From positions 62,001 to 126,000 of the forward strand of contig NZ_JABXKL010000080.1 of assembly GCF_017114995.1 (NCBI RefSeq): a stretch of DNA of 64,000 nt, read 5' to 3'. Position numbers and translations under genes: made by a program. Positions 1 through 9,547 of the stretch are shown here, piece by piece (position 1 is the stretch's first letter; every line of letters starts with the position of its first letter). Under the pieces are notes generated by a model. It had not been told where the DNA came from. It searched no databases and was given only the letters and a program-made list of their open reading frames with translations. Origin of the DNA: Nostoc sp. NMS9. GTDB taxonomy: Bacteria; Cyanobacteriota; Cyanobacteriia; Cyanobacteriales; Nostocaceae.

Positions 1-1
1 C

Positions 2-718
2 AATTTACCAATGGCAGCTCTCTACGATGGTAAACAATACTTGGTAGAGAAATATGCGATCGCCCTGAGCGTCGGTCTACAACTTCTCGATCCGAAACCG
101 CTGGTAAAACAGCAGCTTAGAGCGCTAACCGCAGGACTGACTCAGCCACCGCCAGGATTTCCCAAGTTTGCACCATTGCTGGCGATCAAATCTGAATTTG
201 ACGGTATTGCTAAAGCAGGAGTTTCGACAACCAGCCTATTGGATGGAGATTTTAAGAAAAAGAATTTGGAAAGTGAAATTAATGCTGCTTCATTCAACAT
301 AGTACATTTGGCAACCCACGGTCAGTTTAGTTCCCGCCTTGAAGACACTTTTATTTTAGATTTCGATGGTCAGATCAATGTCAAAGATTTTGATACTCTC
401 TTCCGCAGTCAGCGTAAAACCGTAGTAGAATTATTGGTTTTGAGTGCTTGCCAGACAGCAACAGGAGACAGCCGTGCAGCACTCGGTCTAGCAGGAGCAT
501 CTGTCCGAGCTGGGGCACGTAGTACCATAGCTTCCCTGTGGCAAATTGATGATGAATCAACAGCGATGTTTGTTAGTGCCTTCTATCGAGAACTCAAGAG
601 TGGCAAAATCACCAAAGCCGAAGCAGTCCACCGCGCCCAGCTACAACTGCTGAAACATCCCAACTACAGAGCGCCAAGCTTTTGGTCTGCCTATGTATTG
701 ATTGGTAATTGGTTGTGA
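2..718 (+). CDS. CHAT-domain protein, C-terminal part (5' end outside window)
   Basis: This is the C-terminal caspase-like CHAT protease domain of a larger protein. The frame is open to the window edge (codons for N-L-P precede the first ATG at 11), so the true start lies upstream. The catalytic dyad is visible as His in HLATHGQF (about residue 100) and Cys in LSACQTATG (about residue 147). The end, SFWSAYVLIGNW, is the usual CHAT terminus. In cyanobacteria such domains usually follow TPR repeats. It is followed by DUF1822, CHASE2-CHAT and DUF928 genes on the same strand, which suggests one functional group; its substrate is unknown. Confidence 0.9.
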   Translation, partial: NLPMAALYDGKQYLVEKYAIALSVGLQLLDPKPLVKQQLRALTAGLTQPPPGFPKFAPLLAIKSEFDGIAKAGVSTTSLLDGDFKKKNLESEINAASFNIVHLATHGQFSSRLEDTFILDFDGQINVKDFDTLFRSQRKTVVELLVLSACQTATGDSRAALGLAGASVRAGARSTIASLWQIDDESTAMFVSAFYRELKSGKITKAEAVHRAQLQLLKHPNYRAPSFWSAYVLIGNWL

Positions 719-1010
719 TTTGGGAGCTAATCTTCGTAATCGATCGCTCAAATTGTACGCTCAAAATTTGGCAAACTATTTGCTAGTTGATAAGCCGCTT
801 TTAGCAGCTTGAAGCTATCTTGAGAAAAGTATAAATACTCAAAAGCTCTATCTCATATATCATTTCAATATACAATCTTTTAATTTTATGGGATATTTTT
901 ACCTAATCCCCAGTCCCCAATTCTCTTTTTCCAGTATTCAATTTTGTGGCATAAATTTATTGAATGCGGGTGATATATACATAGCAGCATTGAACCCTAG
1001 AAATTGACTT

Positions 1011-1979
1011 ATGAATAACTCCACCTATCAGCTAGATGATTTCGCTTTAATATTGCCGATTTCCCAAACAGCTCGCATAACTGCCCAGCAATTTGCTAAC
1101 CAGCAACCAAATCCTGAAAAAGCAGAGCAAGTCCGGCTGAATACTTTAGCTGTATGGGTGGTGAATGACTACTTGCAGATGATGGATATTCCTACCGATC
1201 TTCAAGCTAGTGACAGTTGGAACCCCATCATGCGCCTTTGTGGGGATGTCGCTGATTTAGAAGTGCCCTCAATTGGCCGTCTGGAGTGTCGCCCCGTCCA
1301 TCTGCATCAGCAGATATGTTCTATTCCTCCAGAAACTTGGCAAGAACGGGTGGGTTATTTAATAGTTCAATTTGATGAATCACTCGAAGAAGCAAGGCTG
1401 CTTGGTTTTATCACTAGTGTGGTAACTGAAACAGTTCCTTTAGCACAACTGCAACCATTGGAAGCGTTTATTGACCACATCTGGCAGTTGCGTCAATCCC
1501 CAGTTAATTCATTAGTGAATTTGAGTCAGTGGTTTGCTGGTATATTTGAGACTGGCTGGGAGACTATTGAATCGCTGTGGAACGTGCCGAAACTCAGGCC
1601 AACTTATGCCTTTCGCAGTATTGAAACTTTGGAATTAGATGCCCTCAAACAACCAGAATCAATTACTAAACGGGCAAAAGTGATTGATTTAGGTATCCAA
1701 ATCCACAACCAACCTGTGATGTTGATTGTGGAAATCAGCCCCAAAAAAGATCAACAAACTAGTATTCATCTCCAATTGCACGCCACTGGAAATCAAATCT
1801 ACTTGCCACCAGGAGTTCATCTCACTGTTATAGATAGTTCAGGAGCAATATTTCTCGACGCTCAATCTAGAAAATCAGACAACTACATTCAGTTGCAGTT
1901 TCGTGGTGAACCTACAGAGGAATTTAGTGTTAGAGTAGCCTTGGATAATACCAGTATTACCGAATATTTCCGAATTTGA
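1011..1979 (+). CDS. DUF1822 family protein
   Basis: This 322-residue protein is recognisable as DUF1822 by its N-terminus (a DFALILPIS block) and the AVWVVNDYLQMMDIPTDL segment near residues 45-62. The family is restricted to cyanobacteria and has no assigned biochemical function. No signal peptide or membrane segment is visible, so it is probably cytoplasmic. It sits between two CHAT-domain genes on the same strand. Family membership is recognised from sequence; a role alongside the CHAT proteases is only inferred from the neighbourhood. Confidence 0.85.
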   Translation: MNNSTYQLDDFALILPISQTARITAQQFANQQPNPEKAEQVRLNTLAVWVVNDYLQMMDIPTDLQASDSWNPIMRLCGDVADLEVPSIGRLECRPVHLHQQICSIPPETWQERVGYLIVQFDESLEEARLLGFITSVVTETVPLAQLQPLEAFIDHIWQLRQSPVNSLVNLSQWFAGIFETGWETIESLWNVPKLRPTYAFRSIETLELDALKQPESITKRAKVIDLGIQIHNQPVMLIVEISPKKDQQTSIHLQLHATGNQIYLPPGVHLTVIDSSGAIFLDAQSRKSDNYIQLQFRGEPTEEFSVRVALDNTSITEYFRI

Positions 1980-2155
1980 AATATGTAGCGATCTTCCTTC
2001 TTTGTCGGTAATTTATTAAGTGATAATTCATTAATTAAAAATTAAAAATCCAAGCCAGCTTTTGGGGATTTTGAAAAAAATCTGTAGACGCTTGTGAAGC
2101 TTGCGATCGGACATTAGAACAGGACACGATCTTGCATGGGGAGATAGCGACGGTT

Positions 2156-4549
2156 ATGGGTAAATTAGTGGCGATCAAATTTGGAGAGGGTAGTTTTGAG
2201 CAGGGGTTTGCTGTCACCCTCCAAATTGGTGAAGAACACGAGCGTGCTGCAACAGAAATCACCGGGAGACTACCTTCATTCCCGGAAATGCCGCTCTATT
2301 ATAGTCATTGGCAGTCTAGTTATCGACAGATAGGCAATCGTTATCGCCTCCATGCTGACCAAATGCAGGTGACGAATGTATCGATGGTTCAAGACTGCGA
2401 AAACGCTTCTCATATTTTGCGGGCACGCTTTAATACCTGGCTGCGAGCAGAGGAGTTTCGCCCTTTGAGGGAAAAATGGTTAGAAAGATTATCGTCCAGC
2501 GACGAAGTACGGGTGATTCTGCAAACAGAAAATAGCCAATTGCAGCTATTACCCTGGCATCTGTGGGACTTATTAGAACGCTATCCCAAAGCGGAAATTG
2601 CCCTTTCTTCACCATCTTACGATCGCATTCCCAAGCCACGCACTCTCAATCAATTAGTCAATATTTTGGCAATTGTGGGCAATAGTAAGGGGATTGATAC
2701 CCAAGCTGATCAAGCTTTACTGCAACAGTGTAGTAACGCAGAGGTGAGCTTTTTGGTAGAACCACAACGTAAGGACTTGACAGACCATCTCTGGGGAAAA
2801 AACTGGGATATTCTTTTCTTTGCCGGACACAGTTCCAGTCAGGGAAATGGAGAAAGTGGACGAATTTACCTGAATAGAACTGATAGTCTTACCATTGGTG
2901 AGTTAAAGTACGCTCTTAGGAAAGCTATTGAAAATGGCTTGCAATTAGCTATATTCAACTCCTGTGATGGATTGGGATTGGCGCGAGAATTGGCTGATTT
3001 GCAAATTCCTCAAATGATTGTCATGCGCGAACCTGTCCCAGACCAGGTTGCGAAGGAGTTTTTAAAGTATTTTCTCCAAGGCTTTGCCGGTGGCGAGTCT
3101 TTATATCAAGCGGTACGCCAAGCGCGGGAACGCTTGCAAGGACTTGAGGATAGATTTCCTTGTGCAACTTGGCTACCAGTAATTTGCCAAAATCCGGCGC
3201 AGATACCACCGACTTGGAATGAATTAAGGTCTACAAAATCTGAAGATGAAGATCAAGCAAATTTACCTTTATCTAACAGACGCAGATTTAAAAGAATTTT
3301 GTTATTCAGCTTGGCAGTTACAGCTTTGGTTTTTGGCGTGAGATTGCTGGAATTGCTAGAAAATCCAGAGATTCAAGCCTTTGACCTGATGATGCGATCG
3401 CGCCCCGCAGAAGGACTCGATCCCCGACTGTTGATCATCACAATTGACGATGAGGATCTGGCGACTCAAAGACAAAATGGGGAGTCCTTGATCGGAGCTT
3501 CTATTTCCGAAAAATCTCTCAATAAACTCTTAGCAAAACTGAATCAATACCAACCCCGCGCAATTGGTTTGGATGTCTACCGTGATTTTAAGGCCAAAGA
3601 GCCAGATTTAATTACTCGTCTCCAGCAAACTCAGAACTTGGTTGGCGTATGCAAGGGGAGTGATAGCTCAGGAAATATTAAAGGCATTAAGGCGCCACCA
3701 GAAATCCCTCCAGCAAATTTGGGATTCAGTGACTTTATTCACGATCGGGATGGAGTTATTCGTCGGCATCTTCTGTTCATGAAGCAAGAGACGACATCAT
3801 TGTGTTCTACTCCATATTCCTTCAGTTTCCAACTAGCATCCTTTTATCTGCACCCTTTAGGAATTCAAACAAAGTTCACCCCTGAAGGAAATTTGCAGTT
3901 GGGTAAGACTATTTTTCCGAATCTGAAGTCTCGTACTGGTGGCTATCAAAATATTGATGCTAATGGCGGTCAAATCTTACTCAACTATCGTTCTTCAAAA
4001 GAAATAGCCGAACAGGTAAAGCTAACGCAATTTTTATCTAGTCCAATTAACCCCAACGCCATCAAAGACCGGATTGTTCTGATTGGTGTGACTGCAAAGG
4101 GGGATTCTCCAGACACCTGGCCTACACCTTATGGCATTCCTTTAGATGAGCAAATGCCAGGAGTACTGGTACAAGCTCACATGGTCAGCCAGATCCTTGG
4201 TGCAGTTCAGGATGGGCGGCCCTTGCTGCGGGCTTGGTCATGGTGGGCGGAGGTCGCCTGGGTTTGGGGCTGGTCTTTGATTGGGGGAGTCCTAGCTTGG
4301 CGCAGGCTTTCCTTACCCTGGTTGGCATTGGCAATCGGTGTTACTTCTAGCGTTTTGTATGTACTTTGCTTTGGTCTGTTAATTTCGGGTGCTTGGGTGC
4401 CTTTCGTACCGTCGGCTTTATCACTGGTAGCTATGGGGAGTTTGATGTCAATTTATAATAATTCAAAAACAAAAGTGCGGGTGGGGAATGGGGAAGAAGC
4501 AAGGGGGCAGGGGGCAGAGGGCAGGGGAGCAGGGGAGAAGTTGCAGTAA
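2156..4549 (+). CDS. CHAT-CHASE2 sensor protein
   Basis: About 797 residues. An N-terminal domain is followed by a CHAT-like caspase fold with His in FFAGHSSS (about 225) and Cys in IFNSCDGLG (about 270). A membrane segment follows (about 385-402), then a CHASE2 extracytoplasmic sensor domain (about 410-690) and two C-terminal membrane helices. I chose ATG 2156 (MGKLVAIKFGEG), preceded by GGGGAG at 2138; an upstream in-frame TTG at 2132 is also possible. The architecture couples an external sensor to an intracellular protease-like domain. The last 20 or so residues (NGEEARGQGAEGRG...) are encoded by a G-rich intergenic-type repeat, so this tail is probably repeat-derived and not part of the fold. 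Confidence 0.88.
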   Translation: MGKLVAIKFGEGSFEQGFAVTLQIGEEHERAATEITGRLPSFPEMPLYYSHWQSSYRQIGNRYRLHADQMQVTNVSMVQDCENASHILRARFNTWLRAEEFRPLREKWLERLSSSDEVRVILQTENSQLQLLPWHLWDLLERYPKAEIALSSPSYDRIPKPRTLNQLVNILAIVGNSKGIDTQADQALLQQCSNAEVSFLVEPQRKDLTDHLWGKNWDILFFAGHSSSQGNGESGRIYLNRTDSLTIGELKYALRKAIENGLQLAIFNSCDGLGLARELADLQIPQMIVMREPVPDQVAKEFLKYFLQGFAGGESLYQAVRQARERLQGLEDRFPCATWLPVICQNPAQIPPTWNELRSTKSEDEDQANLPLSNRRRFKRILLFSLAVTALVFGVRLLELLENPEIQAFDLMMRSRPAEGLDPRLLIITIDDEDLATQRQNGESLIGASISEKSLNKLLAKLNQYQPRAIGLDVYRDFKAKEPDLITRLQQTQNLVGVCKGSDSSGNIKGIKAPPEIPPANLGFSDFIHDRDGVIRRHLLFMKQETTSLCSTPYSFSFQLASFYLHPLGIQTKFTPEGNLQLGKTIFPNLKSRTGGYQNIDANGGQILLNYRSSKEIAEQVKLTQFLSSPINPNAIKDRIVLIGVTAKGDSPDTWPTPYGIPLDEQMPGVLVQAHMVSQILGAVQDGRPLLRAWSWWAEVAWVWGWSLIGGVLAWRRLSLPWLALAIGVTSSVLYVLCFGLLISGAWVPFVPSALSLVAMGSLMSIYNNSKTKVRVGNGEEARGQGAEGRGAGEKLQ

Positions 4550-4642
4550 GTTTTTTCCCCTCTGCCCCTCTGCACCTTTTTATTGCCGTAACGCACAGCG
4601 CAATCACGAGAAGTTTTTTCCCCTCTGCACCTCTGCCTCTTG
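4478..4642. repeat. G-rich/C-rich inverted interspersed repeat
   Basis: A G-rich run (GGGGGCAGGGGGCAGAGGG...) is followed by its approximate complement (CCCCTCTGCCCCTCTGC), then a second C-rich copy beginning AGTTTTTTCCCCTCTGC. The motif GAAGTTGCAGTAAGTTTTT recurs at 17370-17388. The G-rich arm overlaps the 3' end of the CHASE2 gene. It could fold into a large hairpin and act as a terminator. Confidence 0.75.
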
Positions 4643-4690
4643 TGCCCAATCTAAAATCTAAAATCTAAAATCCTATCAGGTCAGGTTTCT

Positions 4691-5491
4691 ATGAATTCAA
4701 ATTCACAACCGATAAAACTGTTTTTAGTAGTAGCTTTTAGCTGTACAAGTTTATTAGCTAGTCTGACTCCAGTACTGGCGAAACCAACCCCTAATCGCTC
4801 TAATGCTAAAACGGTCCTTGCTCAAGCCAAAACCTTTAATCAACCTCCAATTCCAGCTGGCTCCCCTCCTGGAGGTCGCGTTCGTGGTGGAGCGAAGCGT
4901 GGGGAACCTGGATGTCCTACACCTAAAATTGACTTGACTGCTTTAGTGCCCTTTACTCAGGAAGCTAACTCAGTGATTAATGTCTGGGGACAAACAACAG
5001 TAGAACATCCAAGTTGGTTTTTCTATGTGCCATATAACAAAGATTCACCATATACAGTTGAATTTGTGCTGCAAGATCCAGACGTTAATGAGGTATACAA
5101 AAAAGCGATCGCTCTCCCAGATAAGCCAGGAGTCATCCGCGTTTCTTTGCCTACCACTGCACCCGGTTTAGCAATAGACAAACAATACCGTTGGTTTTTC
5201 ACCATTAACTGTGACAAGCAAAAGAACTCGCCTCCAAGTTTTGTTGAAGGGGTAATAAAACGAGTTAATCTGAGTCAAGCAACAGTCAAAGAAATAGAAA
5301 CCGCAGAACCTATAAAGCGCTATGCTATCTATGCCCAAAACGGGATATGGTACGAGGCACTGACGACGTTGGCTGAACTGCGTCAAAAAAATCCTCAAGA
5401 TCCAGCATTGAAAGCAGAGTGGCAAAATTTGTTAGGCAGCATCCGCTTAGATGATGTTGCCGAAGAACCCATTCTTCCAGGAACACCTTAA
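4691..5491 (+). CDS. DUF928 secreted protein
   Basis: A 266-residue exported protein of the cyanobacterial DUF928 family. Residues 1-30 form a signal peptide (hydrophobic LFLVVAFSCTSLLASL, then TPVLA). A Gly/Pro/Arg-rich linker follows at about 55-73, then the conserved core with LTALVPFTQEANSVINVWG, WFFYVPY and KQYRWFFTINCD. DUF928 genes are commonly found beside CHAT-domain and DUF1822 genes, as here. It is likely periplasmic or outer-membrane associated; function is unknown. Confidence 0.87.
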   Translation: MNSNSQPIKLFLVVAFSCTSLLASLTPVLAKPTPNRSNAKTVLAQAKTFNQPPIPAGSPPGGRVRGGAKRGEPGCPTPKIDLTALVPFTQEANSVINVWGQTTVEHPSWFFYVPYNKDSPYTVEFVLQDPDVNEVYKKAIALPDKPGVIRVSLPTTAPGLAIDKQYRWFFTINCDKQKNSPPSFVEGVIKRVNLSQATVKEIETAEPIKRYAIYAQNGIWYEALTTLAELRQKNPQDPALKAEWQNLLGSIRLDDVAEEPILPGTP

Positions 5492-5513
5492 ACTAGGAAA
5501 AAATTTTCAGTTA

Positions 5514-5620
5514 ATACCAATTTGAAAAAGAATGCAACAAATAGACCATTTGTAGAGACGCGATTCATCGCGTCTTTACTTTACACAAGGATGTGTTGCA
5601 ATCATTAATTGAATTGGTAT
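5514..5620. repeat. MITE-like element with inverted ends and internal hairpin
   Basis: A 107-bp segment bounded by ATACCAATT (5514-5522) and AATTGGTAT (5612-5620). The homology extends inward to TGCAACA/TGTTGCA, about 26 bp of imperfect inverted repeat. The centre carries a perfect hairpin GACGCGAT/ATCGCGTC (5557-5564 and 5567-5574). It lies between convergent genes. Half-site-like TACCAATT motifs recur at 20992 and near 63022. Confidence 0.65.
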
Positions 5621-5674
5621 AAGCAAAAATTGATGTAGAGAGGTTACAATACAACATCTCTACAGATGTGTTGT

Positions 5675-7777
5675 TTAGTTTGCAGCAGCACTTACTAAAC
5701 CATTGTGCCTGAGCAAAGCGATCGTACTTGGTTCACGACCCCGGAAAGTTTTAAACACCTCCATTGGATGCTTGCCACCACCGAGTGCTAGCACCGTATC
5801 CCGATAACGCCGACCTGTAGCTTTTATAGCTTCTTCATTTTCTAGCCCAGCTTCTTCAAAAGCTGCAAAAGCATCAGCACTAAGTACCTCAGCCCATTTG
5901 TAACTGTAGTAACCTGCTGCATAACCACCCTCGAAAATGTGCCCAAAAGAACACAACATTGAATCTTCTGGAAGTGGTGGTAAAACAGTAGTAGTCTTGG
6001 CTATGCGATGACGCACATCTGCTGGAGTTTCATTGCTACCGGAACGATAGCGGTAGTGTAGTTCTAAATCAAGACTGCTAAGGTGAATTTGCCGTAACAT
6101 ACCAGTACCACTCATATAATTACGCGCCGCTAGCAGTTTTTGATAATAATGCTCTGGTAGGGCTTCTCCAGTTTCGTAATGTTTAGCCATGCCAAACAAA
6201 GTGGGTCGCTCATAACACCAGTTTTCCATAAACTGACTGGGTAGTTCCACTGCATCCCATTCTACATTATTAATACCTGCGGCTCCAGCATAGTCAACCT
6301 TGGTAAGCATGTGGTGCAATCCATGACCAAACTCGTGGAACAAAGTCTCTACTTCATAGAAAGTCATCAAACTCGGCTTGCCATCTACTGGGGGAGTTTG
6401 GTTACATATCAAATAAGCCACAGGCAACTGGATGGCAGCACCATTTTCAGTTTTGGCACGATTGATGCATACATCCATCCAAGCACCACCGCGTTTTTCT
6501 GCTGGACGGCTATAGGGGTCTAAGTAGAAGTAAGCGATGGGAGAACCAGTTTCATCGGCTATTTGGAAATAACGGACATCCTCATGCCATACTGGGGCTT
6601 TACCATCGGCAGGGGTTACTGTAACACCAAATAGCCGCTTAACAAGTCCAAACAAGCCATCTAGCACTTGGGGAAGGGGAAAATAGGGACGTAATTCTTC
6701 AGCCGTAAAGGCAAATTTGGCTTCTCGTTGGCGTTCTGCCCAAAAGCTGATGTCCCAATGTTTTAAATCTTGATATTCTTCTCCATAAGATGCAGCAAAA
6801 GCTTGGAGTTCTTTTAAGTCTTTGACAGCAGCATCATAACTGGCCTGGCGTAGTTCTTCTAATAGTGCTTCGACTGCCTCAACATTAGGAGCCATTTTAC
6901 TTGCAAGGCTCAACTCGGCAAAACTCTTAAAGCCAAGTATATCTGCGAGTTCTTGCCGTAACTCCAAAATACGTACAATTAACGGGTTATTATCTAAATC
7001 GCCACTAGAAGCGCGAGTGATATGAGCTTTGTAGAGCTTTTCACGCAAATCTCGACGAGTGCTGTGTTGCATGAAAGGACCGTAGCTGGGGAAGTCTAAA
7101 GTAATGCGCCAAGGGCCATTTTCTGGTGTGGCGTTCTCTTCTTTTGCCGCACGTGCAGCTTGGGCAGCTAAACTCACCAAACTTGGTGGTAAACCGTCAA
7201 TTTCCGCTTTTGTTGTCAGGGTTAAGCTAAAGGCTTTCGTGGCATCAAGTACATGGTTAGAGAATTTGGTAGAAAGTTCTGCCAACTCCATCTGAATGGC
7301 GTTAAAACGCTCTCTTACCTCTCCTTTTAAGCCAACACCAGAAAGTTCTGCATCTCGAATGGCGGCTTCTACAATGCGCTGTTGGGCTAATTCTAAAGTT
7401 GCCCAACTATCACTGCTACGGAGTGCCTTAAAAGCATTGTAGATGGGTTGGCTTTGACCGAGTTTGTTGATAAATTGTACAACTAGTGGCTGTACGATTT
7501 CATGAGCTTCGCGCAGTTCCGGGCTATTTTTAACACCCATTAAATGATTTACCGCCCCCCAACTCCAGGTAAGCCGTTCTGTCAGCTTTTCTAAGGGTTC
7601 TACTAAACCACTCCAAGTCGGCTGTACGCTAGCCTCTAAGGTGGCTAGTTGCTGGTCAAGTTCTGCTAGCAACTGATGGAAGGCTGGTACTACTCGTTCT
7701 GGTTTAATCTCTGCAAAGGGAGGTAAACCAGTGCCTTGGAGTAAGGGATTATCGGAAATAATGGTACTTGCACTCAT
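5675..7777 (-). CDS. prlC: M3 family oligopeptidase (oligopeptidase A type)
   Basis: A 700-residue cytoplasmic zinc metallopeptidase that degrades short peptides, including products of larger proteases and cleaved signal peptides. The zinc site is visible as LFHEFGHGLHHML near residue 480, with the downstream Glu region NNVEWDAVELPSQFMENW. The length matches the usual 680-700 residues of oligopeptidase A. It is convergent with the DUF928 gene. The symbol prlC/opdA follows the E. coli enzyme; exact orthology is inferred. Confidence 0.92.
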   Translation of the reverse strand: MSASTIISDNPLLQGTGLPPFAEIKPERVVPAFHQLLAELDQQLATLEASVQPTWSGLVEPLEKLTERLTWSWGAVNHLMGVKNSPELREAHEIVQPLVVQFINKLGQSQPIYNAFKALRSSDSWATLELAQQRIVEAAIRDAELSGVGLKGEVRERFNAIQMELAELSTKFSNHVLDATKAFSLTLTTKAEIDGLPPSLVSLAAQAARAAKEENATPENGPWRITLDFPSYGPFMQHSTRRDLREKLYKAHITRASSGDLDNNPLIVRILELRQELADILGFKSFAELSLASKMAPNVEAVEALLEELRQASYDAAVKDLKELQAFAASYGEEYQDLKHWDISFWAERQREAKFAFTAEELRPYFPLPQVLDGLFGLVKRLFGVTVTPADGKAPVWHEDVRYFQIADETGSPIAYFYLDPYSRPAEKRGGAWMDVCINRAKTENGAAIQLPVAYLICNQTPPVDGKPSLMTFYEVETLFHEFGHGLHHMLTKVDYAGAAGINNVEWDAVELPSQFMENWCYERPTLFGMAKHYETGEALPEHYYQKLLAARNYMSGTGMLRQIHLSSLDLELHYRYRSGSNETPADVRHRIAKTTTVLPPLPEDSMLCSFGHIFEGGYAAGYYSYKWAEVLSADAFAAFEEAGLENEEAIKATGRRYRDTVLALGGGKHPMEVFKTFRGREPSTIALLRHNGLVSAAAN

Positions 7778-8034
7778 GATTTTGTGTGAACTGGGAACGA
7801 AAAAAAATCATTGTTGATTTTTATTTATATATCTTCTAATGTAACGATCGCTGTGCTATTTAGTATTGCCATTCTGGCAAAAAGGTAAAAAAAACGATAA
7901 TTCCTCACAAAAGTATCCCGATATGACCATTTTGTTTAGTTTATGAACACTTGGCATCGGGAACAGAGTGTATTCACCTACCTGAATCTGACTAAAGGCG
8001 ATCGCAAAAAGACGCGATGGTGTATTATGTCAAA

Positions 8035-8131
8035 CAGTTAACTCGTCCGTCAGCATGGGCGTTACCTTGAAAGCGCAGTTTCAGGCGAAGAATTCCACGT
8101 TTTCAAGGTGTGGAAGCATACAAATTAACTG
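8035..8131. other. Possible structured RNA or attenuator in a gene-free gap
   Basis: The 491-bp gap 7778-8268 has no gene. Within it CAGTTAA (8035) pairs with TTAACTG (8125-8131), CGTCC with GGGCG (8044-8061), CCTTGAAA with TTTCAGG (8065-8085), and TTCCAC with GTGGAA (8093-8115). The last two hairpins compete with an alternative pairing of CCTTGAAA with TTTCAAGG (8101-8108). It could be the leader of the gene at 8269 or an independent RNA; the strand is undecided. Confidence 0.3.
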
Positions 8132-8268
8132 AGCGTCAGCGAGTATCCTTACCAAACCAAAAAAGAAGGCTCCATATTTCCATATTTATGATATTATTTG
8201 GCAACTCATCTTTTTACTCGTAAAATCGAAGACAAGATCAAGGTCAGTAGAAAAGAGTCCCTAAATTA

Positions 8269-9225
8269 ATGAATACGTTAATCAGTCAGGGTGGAAAAGC
8301 TATCACTAAATTTCAGGTGGTAGACCGGATAAACGATATCGCTTGGCAAGCTCACCAAGGCAGCGTTGCGGCGATTATTCAGCTATTGAACGAAAAGCTA
8401 GCCCAGTCTTGTGTCAGAACTAGAGCCATTTTTTCTGATGGTGTCTTACAAATTCTGTGCGAGGCAGCTAAAGTAGAGCAACTAGAGCAATCTCCCCTGG
8501 TAGAACAAATCCAGCAAATTCTTGAGTCTATCGCCCCGCGTCACATTCGCCGCGTCAAGATCAACAGTCGGATTGTTCGAGAACAACAATTGCTGTGGTT
8601 AAAAGAAATAGATAGCGATCGCGAGAATCAATTGCTTTGGTCACAAGAAATTACATTAATTCAGCCAAATATTGTAAAGCAATTAATTAAAGATTTCACA
8701 GAAGCTCAAGCTGAACTAGGAAAACCAAATTATCCTAAAACTCAAGTCTCTCGTCCTTTAGTACTCATTAACAAAGAAAAATACAAAAATAAACCTAAAA
8801 CAAAGATATTAGCAGCAGCTGGTTTATGCTCACTGTTGTTGCTTAGTTGGGTTGTTTATGCCCAGCTAGGTAATAAACTGAAAAACCTAATACAACCAGA
8901 AACTTCCAAATCTTTAGCTACAGAAAATACTAACGATAGGAAAGCCCAAACACCATACCGCGCTCCTAACAATAGCTTTTCTGAGCCATCTGACGATCCA
9001 TTTCAAATATCTGTGCGAATTGCCAACCAAGCTTCTGCATCTGGCAAAACAGCTACAACGTCAACTCAGTGGTTAGAGATTGCTGCTAAGTGGCAACGGG
9101 CTTCAGATTTAATGAGTACTGTACCACAAACCTACAGCCGTTATCAAGAAGCTAAGATTCGTACTCAACTTTATAAAAAATACAGTGAGGCGGCACAGAA
9201 AGAAGCCGATAAGAGCAAATCTTAG
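8269..9225 (+). CDS. Conserved cyanobacterial hypothetical protein, single membrane segment
   Basis: I do not recognise a named family. The 318-residue protein has a cytoplasmic-looking N-terminal domain (about 1-150) with a DINDIAWQAHQGSVAAIIQ-like helical start. A basic stretch and one transmembrane helix follow near 184-202 (AAAGLCSLLLLSWVVYAQ), then a low-complexity linker. The C-terminal segment (about 240-318) is Ala/Lys-rich, helical and mostly charged. This suggests a membrane-anchored protein with an exposed C-terminal helix bundle. It has no operon partner. Confidence 0.6.
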   Translation: MNTLISQGGKAITKFQVVDRINDIAWQAHQGSVAAIIQLLNEKLAQSCVRTRAIFSDGVLQILCEAAKVEQLEQSPLVEQIQQILESIAPRHIRRVKINSRIVREQQLLWLKEIDSDRENQLLWSQEITLIQPNIVKQLIKDFTEAQAELGKPNYPKTQVSRPLVLINKEKYKNKPKTKILAAAGLCSLLLLSWVVYAQLGNKLKNLIQPETSKSLATENTNDRKAQTPYRAPNNSFSEPSDDPFQISVRIANQASASGKTATTSTQWLEIAAKWQRASDLMSTVPQTYSRYQEAKIRTQLYKKYSEAAQKEADKSKS

Positions 9226-9452
9226 TTTTTTCTGATTGGAAGACTTCGATTAGTGATTAGTATTCCAATAGTAGGCAATGGATTATTTACTTTACTTATC
9301 ACGCTTCATCCAAGCGCATAAAACGAATTTCAATGGCTAACGTTTTTCTTAGGGAATAGGAGCAAATTCCCCGCTTGATAATATTAGTTGTACCACCGAA
9401 TAGGCGCGAAAGGGTTCTGGATAACACATATTTAATTTCTGGATATGTCTAT
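9226..9452. other. Gene-free stretch
   Basis: No coding sequence, repeat family or RNA was recognised between the 3' end of the hypothetical gene and the terminator at 9453. Confidence 0.5.
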
Positions 9453-9486
9453 AAAAAAATCGACCTTATTGTGAATAAAGTCGATT
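9453..9486 (-). terminator. Rho-independent terminator of the ABC transporter gene
   Basis: On the minus strand AATCGACTTTATT, a three-base loop and AATAAGGTCGATT form a 13-bp stem with one G-U pair, followed directly by seven Ts. It lies 60 bp past the stop of the ABC transporter gene. Confidence 0.8.
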
Positions 9487-9547
9487 GAATCAAGCTGATT
9501 CATCCTGTGGTCAATCTAAAATTTAAAATCTAAAAGGTGTATATCCC

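Noticed and set aside
4431..4649. Minus-strand reading frame over the C-rich repeat
   Set aside because: It consists of low-complexity Pro/Leu codons from the repeat and overlaps the CHASE2 gene antisense.
4550..4660. CRISPR-like spaced C-rich repeats
   Set aside because: Only two copies, low complexity, no regular spacers and no cas genes.
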